Shown here piece by piece: positions 45,919 through 57,282 of a stretch of DNA of 64,000 nt. The notes under the pieces were generated by a model that had not been told where the DNA came from, ran no database searches, and worked only from the letters and a program-made list of their open reading frames with translations. The DNA is from Gordonia zhaorongruii (GTDB taxonomy: Bacteria > Actinomycetota > Actinomycetes > Mycobacteriales > Mycobacteriaceae): positions 776,463-840,462 of the forward strand of contig NZ_CP041763.1 of assembly GCF_007559005.1 (NCBI RefSeq). Reading direction: 5' to 3'. The first letter of the stretch is position 1. Every line of letters starts with the position of its first letter. The position numbers and the translations under genes were made by a program.

Positions 45919-47334
45919 ATGGCCGACAGCACTGAGAACCACACCGAGTACCGGATCGAGCACGACACGATGGGGGAGGTGCGCGTCCCGGCGGACGCTC
46001 TCTGGCGTGCGCAGACGCAGCGGGCGGTGGAGAACTTCCCGATCAGCTTCCGTCCGCTCGAGCGGCCTCAGATCCGCGCACTCGGTCTGCTGAAGGCGGC
46101 GACCGCCCAGGTGAATCACGATCTGGGTCTCCTCGACGCGCAGAAGGCGGACGCGATCGTCGCCGCTGCCCGCGAGATCGCCGAAGGCGTGCACGACGAT
46201 CAGTTCCCGATCGACGTCTTCCAGACCGGATCGGGCACCAGCTCGAACATGAACACCAACGAGGTGATCGCCTCGATCGCGGCGCAGTCGGACGTGCAGG
46301 TGCACCCGAATGACGACGTCAACATGTCGCAGAGTTCGAACGACACGTTCCCGACGGCGACTCACGTCGCCGCGACCGAAGCCGTCGTGCGCGACCTGGT
46401 TCCCGCTCTGCAGCAGCTGCAGGCGGCGCTCGCCGACAAGTCGGAGGAGTGGCGCGAGGTTGTGAAATCGGGGCGCACGCACCTGATGGATGCGGTGCCC
46501 GTGACGCTGGGACAGGAGTTCGGCGGATACGCGCGCCAGGTGCAGGCCGGCGTGGAGCGAGTGCAGGCGACCCTGCCGCGCGTCGGGGAACTGGCCATCG
46601 GCGGCACCGCGGTCGGTACCGGGCTCAACGCGCCCGAGGGGTTCGGCACCCGCGTCGTGGCGAAGCTCGCCGAGCTGACCGGCGTCGACGAGCTGAGCCT
46701 CGCGACCGATAACTTCGAGGCGCAGGCGGCCCGCGACGGACTCGTCGAGCTGTCCGGCCAGTTGAAGACGGTCGCCGTGTCGTTGACGAAGATCGCCAAC
46801 GACATTCGCTGGATGGGTTCGGGTCCGCTCACCGGGCTCGGCGAGATCCGTCTTCCCGACCTGCAGCCGGGCAGCTCGATCATGCCGGGCAAGGTGAATC
46901 CGGTTCTGCCCGAGGCCGTCACCCAGGTCGCGGCGCAGGTGATCGGCAACGACGCGGCAGTCACGTGGGGCGGCGGCAACGGTGCGTTCGAGCTCAACGT
47001 CTACATCCCGATGATGGCGCGCAACGTCCTCGAGTCGATCACGTTGCTCAGCAACGTGTCGCGGCTGTTCGCCGACCGCTGCATCAGCGGACTGGTCGCG
47101 AACGCGGATCACCTGCGCACGCAGGCCGAATCGTCGCCGTCGATCGTCACGCCGCTCAACTCGGCGATCGGCTACGAGGAGGCGGCAGCGGTCGCCAAGC
47201 AGGCGCTGCGTGACGGCAAGACGATCCGCGAGACCGTCATCGACCGCGGACTCGTCGGTGATGATCTGTCCGAAGAGGAACTCGACCGCCGACTCGATGT
47301 CCTCAAGATGGCGAACGTGGACCGGAAGCGTTAG
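45919..47334 (+). CDS. fumC: Fumarate hydratase class II
   Basis: The 471-residue protein is a homotetrameric fumarase of the aspartase superfamily: [51 protein letters not shown] and the signature [16 protein letters not shown]. It interconverts fumarate and malate in the TCA cycle without a metal. The gene is separated by 45 bases from the siderophore operon and converges on the FAD oxidase gene. A second fumarase of a different class lies 1.2 kb downstream. Confidence 0.97.
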   Translation: MADSTENHTEYRIEHDTMGEVRVPADALWRAQTQRAVENFPISFRPLERPQIRALGLLKAATAQVNHDLGLLDAQKADAIVAAAREIAEGVHDDQFPIDVFQTGSGTSSNMNTNEVIASIAAQSDVQVHPNDDVNMSQSSNDTFPTATHVAATEAVVRDLVPALQQLQAALADKSEEWREVVKSGRTHLMDAVPVTLGQEFGGYARQVQAGVERVQATLPRVGELAIGGTAVGTGLNAPEGFGTRVVAKLAELTGVDELSLATDNFEAQAARDGLVELSGQLKTVAVSLTKIANDIRWMGSGPLTGLGEIRLPDLQPGSSIMPGKVNPVLPEAVTQVAAQVIGNDAAVTWGGGNGAFELNVYIPMMARNVLESITLLSNVSRLFADRCISGLVANADHLRTQAESSPSIVTPLNSAIGYEEAAAVAKQALRDGKTIRETVIDRGLVGDDLSEEELDRRLDVLKMANVDRKR

Positions 47335-47371
47335 TCGGAGATCACGCTGAACCTGGTCGGTCCGGATGCAG

Positions 47372-48499
47372 TCAGAACCGGTTCGGCTCGAGCGCTGCCG
47401 CCCGCACTCCGCCTGCGGCGACGTCGTCCGGCAGCGGATCCCCGCGGAAGACAGCGGCTCCGGCCCGGGCCAGGCCGTCGGCCATCTGGATGCCGTATCC
47501 GCCCTGGCCCGCGAACCAGAAGAAGCCCTCCACTCCCGGGTCGAAGCCGACCACCGGTGACCGGTCCGGCGCGAAGGTGCGCAGGCCCGCCCACGAGGAG
47601 CGGATGTGTCGGACGTTCAGGTCGGTGACCTCGTTGATCGACTCGATGGCGCGGGCGATCGTCAGATCGTCGGGCCGGACGTCGTGCGGATGACTCGGCG
47701 TCTCGTCGGCGGGGGAGCACAGGAGCCCGTTGGCTTCCGGCTTGATGTAGAAGGCGTTGTCGAGGTCGTCGACGACCGGCAGCGACGGCGTCCTCAGCCG
47801 GCTGGGCGCGTCGACGCCGAAGATCGTCCGGATCTTCGGACTCACATCGACCGGCGCAGCACCTGCGAGCCCGGCGATCGTGTCGACCCATGCGCCCGCG
47901 GCGTCGACGACCACCGGCGCGCGCACCGTGTCGTCTCCGCTGAGCGTCACGGTCCACTCGCCGTGGGTGCGGACCAGCCCGGTCACCGCGGCCCGGGTGC
48001 GGACCTCGCCGCCGTGCTGCCGCAGTCCGCGGACATAGCCCTGGTGCAGGGCGTGGACGTCGATGTCCATCGCCGCCGGGTCGAGCAGCGCGGCCTCGAT
48101 CGCATCGCGTGTCAGGTACGGCGCGAGGGCGACGGCGTCGTCGGCGGACAGCATCTCGACGGTCTGCGCCTGACGTCGGACATCGTCGTGGAATGCGGTC
48201 AGCGCGTCGCCGCGACCTTGCCTCGCGAATACGAGGTAGGGGCGCGGTGTGAGGAGCGGGCCGTCGAACCCGTCGGCAGGGGCGGCGAGGAACGCGCGGC
48301 TCGCACTGGTCAACGCACGTACCGTGGTGTTGCCGAACGTCTCCAGATAGAGAGCGGCCGAACGGCCGGTGGTGTGGAACGCGAGCGTGTCCTCCTGCTC
48401 GACGAGGCAGACCCGTCTATCGGCGCTCAGCTGATAGCCGATGGACACTCCTGCGATCCCGCCGCCGATCACGACGACGTCGAACGCTGCCGAAGCCAT
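47372..48499 (-). CDS. FAD-dependent oxidoreductase of the DAO (D-amino acid oxidase) family
   Basis: The 375-residue protein begins with a Rossmann FAD-binding motif VVIGGGIAGVSIGYQL, has the DAO pattern FHTTGRSAALYLETFGN near residue 45 and ends with WFAGQGGYGIQMADGLARAG. It probably oxidises an amino acid, amine or 2-hydroxy acid. No signal is present, so it is cytoplasmic. GCGGAGG precedes ATG 48499. It is downstream of the class I fumarase gene on the same strand with 78 bases between, so a shared transcript is possible; the metabolic link is not clear. Confidence 0.85.
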   Translation of the reverse strand: MASAAFDVVVIGGGIAGVSIGYQLSADRRVCLVEQEDTLAFHTTGRSAALYLETFGNTTVRALTSASRAFLAAPADGFDGPLLTPRPYLVFARQGRGDALTAFHDDVRRQAQTVEMLSADDAVALAPYLTRDAIEAALLDPAAMDIDVHALHQGYVRGLRQHGGEVRTRAAVTGLVRTHGEWTVTLSGDDTVRAPVVVDAAGAWVDTIAGLAGAAPVDVSPKIRTIFGVDAPSRLRTPSLPVVDDLDNAFYIKPEANGLLCSPADETPSHPHDVRPDDLTIARAIESINEVTDLNVRHIRSSWAGLRTFAPDRSPVVGFDPGVEGFFWFAGQGGYGIQMADGLARAGAAVFRGDPLPDDVAAGGVRAAALEPNRF

Positions 48500-48577
48500 T
48501 CCGCACCACCTCCGCGTGTTCCGGTGATGGCTCCAGGGTAGGAGACGAGACGGCCGCCGTAGGCCGACTGTCGGTCC

Positions 48578-50284
<1,707 letters not shown>

Positions 50285-50335
50285 ATTAGCGAGCCTCAGC
50301 CCTTCGTCACAGGTAAGGACTACCTACCTCGCCGG

Positions 50336-51187
50336 TCAATGAGCATGGAACTCGATGTGGTCGGCGGGGACCTCGCGGCGACCACCGTCGGCGTCGAGGA
50401 ATGACCGGGAGTCCTGGTACGCGCGGTCGATGAGTTCAGCCGCCCGGCTGAAGTCGATCTCGCCGACGTCGATCGGGCAGGGCGGCGGCAGAACGATCAG
50501 GTCGGCGTCATCGGAGTACTCGCGGATGTCCCGGATCAGTCGCTTGTGGACGAGAAGCTCCATCGTCTGGAGCAGCATTCCGGTGACGCTCGTCGGCGGT
50601 GCGTCGAGAGCGCATTTGTAGCCGCACGACAGGATGTAGATCCGGTCGATGCCCGAGGCGATGGCGGGCGAGATGGCTGTGTTGTCGGCGACCCCGCCGT
50701 CGACGAGCAGACTGCCGTTGTGATCGACGGGCGGGAGCAGGCCGGGGAGGGCGCTGCTGGCCAGGATCGCCTCCACCGAGTTGCCGGAATCGAGGATGAT
50801 CTCGTCGCCGGTGAGCAACGCGGTGGCGATCACCCGTAAGGGAATGCGGGCGTCTTCGAGGTCGGTGAACGTCAGGTGACGCTCCGCGAGGTTGCGCATT
50901 CCGTGGTCGCCGAACAGGGCCGGACTGCGGCCGAGCAGTGCGTTGAGGAGCCGGCGCGGTCGGGGCGGGAATATCTGCCAGGTACTCAGGCCCTTCCACA
51001 CCTCCCCGAGTTCGTCCGCCGATTCGATGGACAGCCCGTGCCCGGCGATGAAGCCGGCGTTGAGTGCTCCGGCCGATGTGCCGACGAGCAGATCCGGCTG
51101 CACGCCCCGTTCGGCGAGAGCGGCGAGCATGCCCACCTGGATGGCGCCGAGGTTCGCGCCGCCGGACAAGACGAAAGCGGTGGTCAC
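50336..51187 (-). CDS. Patatin-like phospholipase
   Basis: The 283-residue protein carries the patatin catalytic dyad: the nucleophile in GTSAG near residue 38 (preceded by the oxyanion loop GGANLGAIQ) and DGGVADN near residue 165. It should hydrolyse acyl esters of phospholipids. No signal peptide is present. The start is GTG 51187. It lies 51 bases upstream of the class I fumarase gene on the same strand, with no obvious functional link. Confidence 0.9.
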   Translation of the reverse strand: MTTAFVLSGGANLGAIQVGMLAALAERGVQPDLLVGTSAGALNAGFIAGHGLSIESADELGEVWKGLSTWQIFPPRPRRLLNALLGRSPALFGDHGMRNLAERHLTFTDLEDARIPLRVIATALLTGDEIILDSGNSVEAILASSALPGLLPPVDHNGSLLVDGGVADNTAISPAIASGIDRIYILSCGYKCALDAPPTSVTGMLLQTMELLVHKRLIRDIREYSDDADLIVLPPPCPIDVGEIDFSRAAELIDRAYQDSRSFLDADGGRREVPADHIEFHAH

Positions 51188-51334
51188 GTTCGCGAGAGTA
51201 GTCGCGGGGACGACGACGCACCGGGGAGCCGGTATATCGACCGAACGACTGCGCGTAACCGCAGGAGCCGGTGGCGCCGATCATCCGGTTAGGAGCGTCG
51301 GTGAGAGCACCGTCGCCCGACCGGAGGAGTCCTG

Positions 51335-51898
51335 ATGAATCGCAGTATCACCACCGCAGCCTCTGCCGGCGTGATCGCCGCCGCTGCGCTCCTGGGCACG
51401 GCGTGTTCGACGGACGGCAGTCCGGACGCGGTACCGGACTCGGCAACCGTGAGTGCCCGTTCCTCACAGCCGACTCACACGCAACAGCCGACTCACACAC
51501 AGGCGGTTCACGGCGATGTGTCGGTGAACGGCAGTGGCTCTGCGCCGGACTCGGATCCGGTGGTCGAGACGACCCAGCCGACCGAAACAACCCAGCCGAC
51601 CGGAACCGAGTCGACGGTATCGACGTGCGATTCCGCGTCGGCAGGCAATCTCGCGGCGGTGGCCTCGAACTCGGCGGTCGCGGACCGCCTGGTCGCACCG
51701 ATCCTCCTCGGCGGGGTCTCCTGCTCGGGAACCAGTGCAATCGGCGTGACCGCACCCGACGGCGAGCATCAGCCCACGGGGATCCTGTTCCGCAACAACG
51801 GAAGCGGTTGGTCCGCTGTCGAGATCGGCAGCGCGATCGACTGCTCGTCGCTCGGCGTGCCCGCGGAGGACGTTGCGAACCTGGAAGGCTGCTACTGA
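51335..51898 (+). CDS. Putative lipoprotein with Thr/Gln/Pro repeats
   Basis: The 187-residue protein has a lipoprotein signal ending in LLGTAC. It is followed by a low-complexity stretch with two short direct repeats: QPTHTQ twice and TTQPT twice. The C-terminal 90 residues (VAPILLGGVSCSGTSAIGVT, ending EGCY) contain four cysteines and look like a small secreted domain with disulfides. GGAGG lies ahead of ATG 51335. I do not recognise a named family. The DNA repeats (CAGCCGACTCACAC) suggest replication slippage. Confidence 0.8.
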   Translation: MNRSITTAASAGVIAAAALLGTACSTDGSPDAVPDSATVSARSSQPTHTQQPTHTQAVHGDVSVNGSGSAPDSDPVVETTQPTETTQPTGTESTVSTCDSASAGNLAAVASNSAVADRLVAPILLGGVSCSGTSAIGVTAPDGEHQPTGILFRNNGSGWSAVEIGSAIDCSSLGVPAEDVANLEGCY

Positions 51899-51976
51899 CG
51901 GTCGATTGCCGGGATCCCGGTCAGGGGCCAGGCGATAAGCTGGTCGCACATGCGTCGAGGCTAGGAGACCATCGCC

Positions 51977-52441
51977 ATCGGTACCAATCGTGAACTGCGC
52001 GCGTCGGTGACCATCGATGCTCCCGCGAGTCGGGTGTGGGAGGTGCTCACCGACTTCCGGAACCTCGTGCGCGCGAGTCCGGAGTTGATGTCCATGACGC
52101 CGCTGCGGCCGGGCGGACTCCGGGTCGGCCAGGTGTACGCGAGTCTGAACCGCCGGAACCTGGTGGTGTGGGCTACCCGCAACCGGATCATCCGGGTGGA
52201 CCGCGAGCGGGCCCTCGCCTGGGACACGGTCACCAGCGGAGCTCGCTGGATCTTCGAACTCGACGGCGCCGCAGGCACCACGGTGCTCACCGAGCGGCGG
52301 TCGGTCCCGGATGGTCTGACCATGACCGGACGACTGTTCGCGAGCACGATGCTCGGCGGCGGGGAGAACCACGCCGCCGAGCTCGAAACTGCCATCGACC
52401 GGACACTCCGGGTGATCAAAGCGAAGGCGGAATCGGCCTAG
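51977..52441 (+). CDS. SRPBCC-domain protein with probable ATC start
   Basis: The 154-residue protein is a START-like SRPBCC domain (ASVTIDAPASRVWEVLTDFRNL, then TTVLTERRSVPDGLTMTG). If translation began at GTG 52007 it would lack most of the first strand (ELRASVTIDAP), which the family needs. In frame upstream there is only a stop at 51962-51964 and no ATG, GTG or TTG before 52007. AGGAG at 51963-51967 lies nine bases ahead of ATC 51977, giving GTNRELRASV as the first residues. Either ATC is the start or one base is wrong. The 3' end overlaps the convergent DUF3556 gene by four bases. Confidence 0.6.
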   Translation: MGTNRELRASVTIDAPASRVWEVLTDFRNLVRASPELMSMTPLRPGGLRVGQVYASLNRRNLVVWATRNRIIRVDRERALAWDTVTSGARWIFELDGAAGTTVLTERRSVPDGLTMTGRLFASTMLGGGENHAAELETAIDRTLRVIKAKAESA

Positions 52442-54216
52442 GGGCGGGGGTCACGGGCGCTCGGTGACGCCACGGTCCGGCTGGCGGGCGCATCCGCCCG
52501 CTGCGAGGTGACGTGAACCGGAACGGTCCCGGTCGTATCGAGCCACGGCTGGCGTTCGATCAGGTCGCTGACGGTGACGGTGCCTTCTTCGACCACCCCG
52601 CTGGCGGCGTCGAAGATCACGTACTTCTGGTCGCCGTTGTGAACGGGCTGCGCCTCGATCATGACCAGCCGAAGATCGCCGTCCTGCAGGTTCAGCCGCC
52701 GGTGCACAGCGGTCGCGAGCTGCTCGTTGTGCAGGTGTCCCTCGCCGAAGTTCCAGCCGATGAGAGAGCCTGCCATGAATTCGCCCTCGCGGACCACGTA
52801 GTCCTCGCGGTCGGGGACCGCACGCGGGATCAGACCCATGTGCGCACGACCGTGACTGTGCATCGACCGCCAGGCGGAGAACTTCTGCATCATGAACTCG
52901 CTGGTGTCCTCGTCGTACAGCTTGAGCAGTTGGTGCTTCGTCATGGGCGCCGACTTCGTGATCTCGGCCTCCATGCGCTCCTCGAGCCCCGGGCGCATCA
53001 GCCAGGTGTTGGTTGCCCAGTTGCCCGCGTAGTAGCGCATGCCAGTGAGGAACGAGATCGCCTGCGGCTTGATGTCGCCGATGACGATGCCCGCGATCAG
53101 TGCGACGGCGATCAGGTACGGCCACGGGGTGGTCGCGTTCCAGATGGAGTACGTCGAGTCGGTGTAGTTGAAGAACAGGAACCAGGCTGCACCGATGACG
53201 AACAGGTTCCATTCCAGCGGCACTCCGGCCGGGAACGTCGACAGGATGAACAGGTGGAAGATGGTCAACCCGATGAGGATCACTGTGGTCAGGATCGAGT
53301 TGGTGGAGAAGATCAGGATCGCCGGCATCACGAATTCGATCACGGTGCCCTGGTGGGCGGCGATCTTGGCGAACAGCGATGGGCGCATGTCCTCCGGGTA
53401 GTTGCGGTACAGCTTCTTCTTGACCCATGGGCCGCCGACGAACGGGCTGTTCGAGATCATCACCGACACCACGAACGGGAAGTGGTGGTTCAGCTTCGAC
53501 GACGCGGCACCCCACCAGACGGCGACCATGATCAGCTTCAGAGCGATGATCATGTCGATGCAGGGGAACAGGAAAGCGATCGCCATGACGAGGTACTGAT
53601 CGGAGCGGGCTGACAGGAAGATCGCCTTGTCGCGCAGGCCGACGAGCGCCAGTGCGACGACGATGGCGATCGGGACCGCCGGGGCGATCATCCCGGCATC
53701 GCCAACGTCACCCACACCGTCGGACACCAAGCCCCACACCAGGATTCCCAGAAGTGCCGCGTAGAGGACGACGTCGACGATCGTCCGGGTTTCGCCGCCG
53801 GTCAGCGGGACCTTGCCCGGCCATGGAGCCAGGCGGATGGTGCCCGGACGCAGCCAGTAGGTGAATCCGCCGACCGGCGGGAAGAACCGCATCGTCAGCG
53901 GACCGGATCCGCAGCCGAACCCGCAGACCTCGAACAGGATCGTGAAGATCACGACCTTCTGGAACACGATCGGCTCGGTCCACCACGAACCGATGTCCGA
54001 CAGCTCACCGATGCCCGGAGTGCTGATGGAGATGATCCACAGCGGCAGCAGCACATAGGCGGCCATCTTCACGAAGTAGAAGAGGTAGGCGCCGGGAGGC
54101 GTGCCGAACCCGTTCGCGCCCCAGTGCTGCACCTGGATCCTCAATCGCTCCAGCTGCGGCAGCTTGCGCCACTCACTCAGGTCGATGTCGGGCAGGGTAG
54201 GGGACAGGATTCCCAT
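52438..54216 (-). CDS. DUF3556 multi-spanning membrane protein
   Basis: The 592-residue protein has about ten membrane spans (AAYVLLPLWIISIS, FTILFEVCGFGCGSG, FVVSVMISNSPFVGG among them) and a hydrophilic C-terminal region of 180 residues. The early GVFP-type and WPGKVPLTGGETRTIVD segments fit DUF3556, a family known mainly from mycolic-acid actinobacteria and of unknown function. GAAGGA lies ahead of ATG 54216. The gene is 43 bases downstream of an acyl-CoA ligase, so a lipid-modifying or lipid-transporting role at the membrane is a reasonable guess. The upstream frame extension to 54285 is not used because it lacks a start signal. Confidence 0.82.
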   Translation of the reverse strand: MGILSPTLPDIDLSEWRKLPQLERLRIQVQHWGANGFGTPPGAYLFYFVKMAAYVLLPLWIISISTPGIGELSDIGSWWTEPIVFQKVVIFTILFEVCGFGCGSGPLTMRFFPPVGGFTYWLRPGTIRLAPWPGKVPLTGGETRTIVDVVLYAALLGILVWGLVSDGVGDVGDAGMIAPAVPIAIVVALALVGLRDKAIFLSARSDQYLVMAIAFLFPCIDMIIALKLIMVAVWWGAASSKLNHHFPFVVSVMISNSPFVGGPWVKKKLYRNYPEDMRPSLFAKIAAHQGTVIEFVMPAILIFSTNSILTTVILIGLTIFHLFILSTFPAGVPLEWNLFVIGAAWFLFFNYTDSTYSIWNATTPWPYLIAVALIAGIVIGDIKPQAISFLTGMRYYAGNWATNTWLMRPGLEERMEAEITKSAPMTKHQLLKLYDEDTSEFMMQKFSAWRSMHSHGRAHMGLIPRAVPDREDYVVREGEFMAGSLIGWNFGEGHLHNEQLATAVHRRLNLQDGDLRLVMIEAQPVHNGDQKYVIFDAASGVVEEGTVTVSDLIERQPWLDTTGTVPVHVTSQRADAPASRTVASPSARDPRP

Positions 54217-54259
54217 GACGTGTTCCTTCGGTCTTACGGGTCGGTCGAGTCGGCGACGG

Positions 54260-55741
54260 TCAGTGCTCAGCGTCGGCAGACTCATCTGCCTGATCGCTCA
54301 ATCGTTTACGCATGGCGGGCTTGTCGAGCTTGCCGACCGGGTTCTTCGGAACGTCGTCGACGATCCAGACGGCGACCGGACGCTTGTACTTCGACAGCGA
54401 CTCGTCGATGTGCTTCTGGATGACGTCTTCGGTGGTCGACGGATCCGACACCGACACGAACAGCACCGGCTCTTCGCCGCGCATGGGATGAGGTCGGCCG
54501 ACGACAGCGGCCTCGAGGACTCCGGGAACCTCGTAGACGACGTTCTCGATCTCCTTCGGATAGATGTTCTCGCCGCCGCGGATGATCATGTCCTTCGCGC
54601 GATCGACCAGCGTCAGGTAACCGTCCTCGTCGAACCGTCCGATGTCGCCCGTCCGGAGCCAGCCGTCGATGAAGGCCTTCTCGGTCTCCTCCGGCAGATT
54701 CAGGTATCCGCGCATCACATTGGGGCCCTTGATCTGCACCTCGCCCGCCGAGCCGTCGGTGATCTCCTCGCCGCCGGGTCCGGCGATGCGCACCTGCTCG
54801 CGGGGGAGGGGGAGGCCGACGGTGCCCGGTTTCCGCTTGCCGTGGATCGGGTTGACCGTCGAGGCGCATGTGGCCTCCGACAGTCCGTATCCCTCGATGA
54901 CCGGCACCGAGAAGCGGCTCTCGAACTTGTCGAGCAGTTCGGCGCTGGCAGGGGCGGCACCGCACACGGCGAACTGCAATGAGGAGGTGTCGGGCTGCAG
55001 TTCCTCGGGCAGGTTGGCCAGCATCGCGAAGATCGTGGGCACCCCCGAGAAGTAGGTCGGCCGGGCGGCTTCGACACGGTCGAAGAACGTGCGGGGATCG
55101 AACCGGCCGGCGACGGTGACCGATCCGCCCGCGACGAGCGAGGACAGTGCACCGACCACGATGCCGTTCACGTGGAAGAGCGGCAGGATCAGCAGGCTGT
55201 GCGTCGAGCTGTCGAGGGAGAACTCCTCGATCGCCATCTCAACCATCGCCGTGAGATTGGCGTGATCGAGCATCACACCCTTGGGCCGACCGGTGGTGCC
55301 GCTGGTGTAGATCAGCAGTGCCAGGTCGTGCTCATCGGTCTGCGTCGTCTCCCGCGTACCCGTCTTCGCCGAGGAGAGGTCGGTCACGACCGTCACGTCG
55401 TCGGCGAGCTTGGCCTTGAGGTCGTCGCTGGTGACCACCGCCGACTGCTTGCAGTCGGCGAGCTGGTAGGCGATCTCCTTCGGTTCCAGAGAGGGGTTCA
55501 CCGGAGTCGCCGTCGCCCCGAGCCGCCACGCGGCGAACAGCGCGATCACGAAGTCCGCGGTGTTGGGCAGCATGATCGCGACCACGTCCGACTTGCTCAC
55601 GCCGGCTTCCGCCAGAGTGCCTGCCGCACGGATGATCGCCTCGTCGAACTCGTGGTTCGTGAATGTCTGCGTGTCATCTGCCAGTGCGGGCGCACTCGGA
55701 TCGGACTCGGCGCGTGAGCCTGCCATCTCAGCCAGAAACAT
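54260..55741 (-). CDS. Acyl-CoA synthetase / AMP-dependent ligase (FadD-like)
   Basis: The 493-residue ligase has the P-loop LIYTSGTTGRPKGVML, the GYGLSEATCAST segment and the hinge GWLRTGDIGRFDEDGYLTLVDRAKDMIIRGGENIYPKEIE, and it ends with the catalytic lysine in NPVGKLDKPAM. It activates a carboxylic acid, probably a fatty acid, with ATP and CoA. AGGATTCAC precedes ATG 55741. It is the first gene of the operon with DUF3556, and is divergent from a PucR-type regulator with a possible operator between them. Confidence 0.92.
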   Translation of the reverse strand: MFLAEMAGSRAESDPSAPALADDTQTFTNHEFDEAIIRAAGTLAEAGVSKSDVVAIMLPNTADFVIALFAAWRLGATATPVNPSLEPKEIAYQLADCKQSAVVTSDDLKAKLADDVTVVTDLSSAKTGTRETTQTDEHDLALLIYTSGTTGRPKGVMLDHANLTAMVEMAIEEFSLDSSTHSLLILPLFHVNGIVVGALSSLVAGGSVTVAGRFDPRTFFDRVEAARPTYFSGVPTIFAMLANLPEELQPDTSSLQFAVCGAAPASAELLDKFESRFSVPVIEGYGLSEATCASTVNPIHGKRKPGTVGLPLPREQVRIAGPGGEEITDGSAGEVQIKGPNVMRGYLNLPEETEKAFIDGWLRTGDIGRFDEDGYLTLVDRAKDMIIRGGENIYPKEIENVVYEVPGVLEAAVVGRPHPMRGEEPVLFVSVSDPSTTEDVIQKHIDESLSKYKRPVAVWIVDDVPKNPVGKLDKPAMRKRLSDQADESADAEH

Positions 55742-55838
55742 GTGAATCCTTCGTTCTCGGAGTGCTGTACAGCACGTCACTTTACGAACACCTATGTGAT
55801 CGCAACCATATCCAGCGGCGACAAAGTTCCGGCTCGTA

Positions 55839-55855
55839 TTGTCCCCTCGAGACAA
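55839..55855. promoter_or_regulatory. Inverted repeat in the ligase/PucR intergenic region
   Basis: TTGTC at 55839-55843 and GACAA at 55851-55855 are perfect 5-base arms with a 7-base centre, and another GACAA lies near 55820. The site is between the divergent starts at 55741 and 55890, so it could serve the PucR-type regulator or form part of its promoter. Confidence 0.4.
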
Positions 55856-55889
55856 CGCCGTGGGGTGCGCACCGACTACTGTCACATTC

Positions 55890-57158
55890 GTGACCGAGTA
55901 CGGGATTTCGCAGTCCGATGACGTTGTTGCCGACGTGGTGGCATCGGTGATCACTGAGATGAGCGAGAACCTGGTGGGGGAGTCGCGGCACATCCGCGAG
56001 GTCCTGGAACGCGATATCACCGAACTGCGCGGGAACCGGCAGTTACTCGACCTGCTCGGCGACAGCGTCGAGAGCAACGTCGACGCGGTGTTCCACATCA
56101 TGCGTCACGGCATCTCCACCGACGGTGTGCAGGCCCCGTCGGCGGCGGTGGAGTACGCGCATCGGCTTGCGCAGCAGCTCATTCCGATGGCCGCGTTGGT
56201 GCGTGCGTACCGACTCGGCCAGACCGCACTGCAGGAGCGGGTGTTCACCACCATCGAAGCCTCCGACATCGAGCCTCGCCTCGGGTTGGAGGCCGCGCGC
56301 CGGATCGTCTCGATCGCATCCGCGTACATCGACACCGTCACCGAGCAGGTCGTCGCCGCCTACCAGGCGGAGCGCGACAAATGGATGTCCAACCGCAACA
56401 CCATCCGGACCGTGCGCATCCGGGAACTGCTGTCGACGACTGCCGAGGTAGACGAAACCCAGACGTCGGCGGCCATCGGATACAACCTGAATCAACATCA
56501 CTGCGCCGCGATCGTCTGGTCGACGGCTCCCGACCCGCAGCACGACGAGCTGTCCCGCATCGAACGTGTCACCCGCACGCTCGCCACCGAACTCGGTGCG
56601 GGGAGCGAGTTCCTGTTCGTCGCCGCCGACCGGCTGACCGCGTGGGTGTGGATGTCATGGCCGGCGGACACCGATCCCGACCTCGGTACGGCGCGCGATC
56701 ACATCGGGGAGAACCTCTCCGGCCTCTACGTCGCACTGGGTACGCCGCACCCCGGGAGTGCCGGGTTCACCAAGTCGCACCGCGAGGCCGTCGAGGCGCG
56801 GAACATGGCCGAACTCGCGGAGGACCCGCCGCAACTGCGGTCCTACGCCGACCCGGGTCTTGCCGTGGCTTCGCTGGTCAGCGCCGATTCCGTCCGGGCG
56901 CGGGAGTGGGTGGCACAGGTCCTCGGGCCGCTGGCGGCCGATACCGACGCTGCCCGACGGCTCCGTGAGACGCTGCGGGTATTCCTCGGCAACCAGTCGA
57001 GCAACAAAGCGACAGCAGAGCAGCTGCATCTGCACTACAACACGGTCAAGTACCGGGTGAAGAACGCCGAACGCGATCGCGGACGCCCCATCGCCGACGA
57101 TCGTCTCGACGTCGAAGTAGCGCTCCTTCTCGACTACTGGCTACCGCGGCCGGACTAG
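55890..57158 (+). CDS. PucR/CdaR-type transcriptional regulator
   Basis: The 422-residue protein has a helical N-terminal sensor region, a middle GGDEF-like degenerate domain (FVAADRLTAWVWMS) and a C-terminal PucR helix-turn-helix (FLGNQSSNKATAEQLHLHYNTVKYRVKNAER). The C-terminal type is shared with CdaR and PucR activators. It is divergent from the acyl-CoA ligase-DUF3556 operon and likely activates it. The start is GTG 55890, seven bases after TACTGT, which fits a leaderless transcript; an upstream start at 55839 lies inside the inverted repeat and is rejected. Confidence 0.87.
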   Translation: MTEYGISQSDDVVADVVASVITEMSENLVGESRHIREVLERDITELRGNRQLLDLLGDSVESNVDAVFHIMRHGISTDGVQAPSAAVEYAHRLAQQLIPMAALVRAYRLGQTALQERVFTTIEASDIEPRLGLEAARRIVSIASAYIDTVTEQVVAAYQAERDKWMSNRNTIRTVRIRELLSTTAEVDETQTSAAIGYNLNQHHCAAIVWSTAPDPQHDELSRIERVTRTLATELGAGSEFLFVAADRLTAWVWMSWPADTDPDLGTARDHIGENLSGLYVALGTPHPGSAGFTKSHREAVEARNMAELAEDPPQLRSYADPGLAVASLVSADSVRAREWVAQVLGPLAADTDAARRLRETLRVFLGNQSSNKATAEQLHLHYNTVKYRVKNAERDRGRPIADDRLDVEVALLLDYWLPRPD

Positions 57159-57282
57159 TGACGGAGCGGAGAATCCGCCCCAAACACTCATCTGGAATAT
57201 TCCTCATCCCCTGCGAAATCCGGGGCGGCAAAGGGCAGCATGTGTTCGGTACACATTCGACCGAATCAATGGAACAGGGACC

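Noticed and set aside
44887-47112. A minus-strand frame of 741 codons
   Set aside because: It covers the antisense of the siderophore-interacting protein and fumC, both strongly supported on the plus strand.
57241-57265. Inverted repeat TTCGGT/ACCGAA ahead of the lipoprotein gene as an operator
   Set aside because: The arms are only 6 bases with a 9-base spacer and no regulator is adjacent, so it is noted but not listed as a feature.
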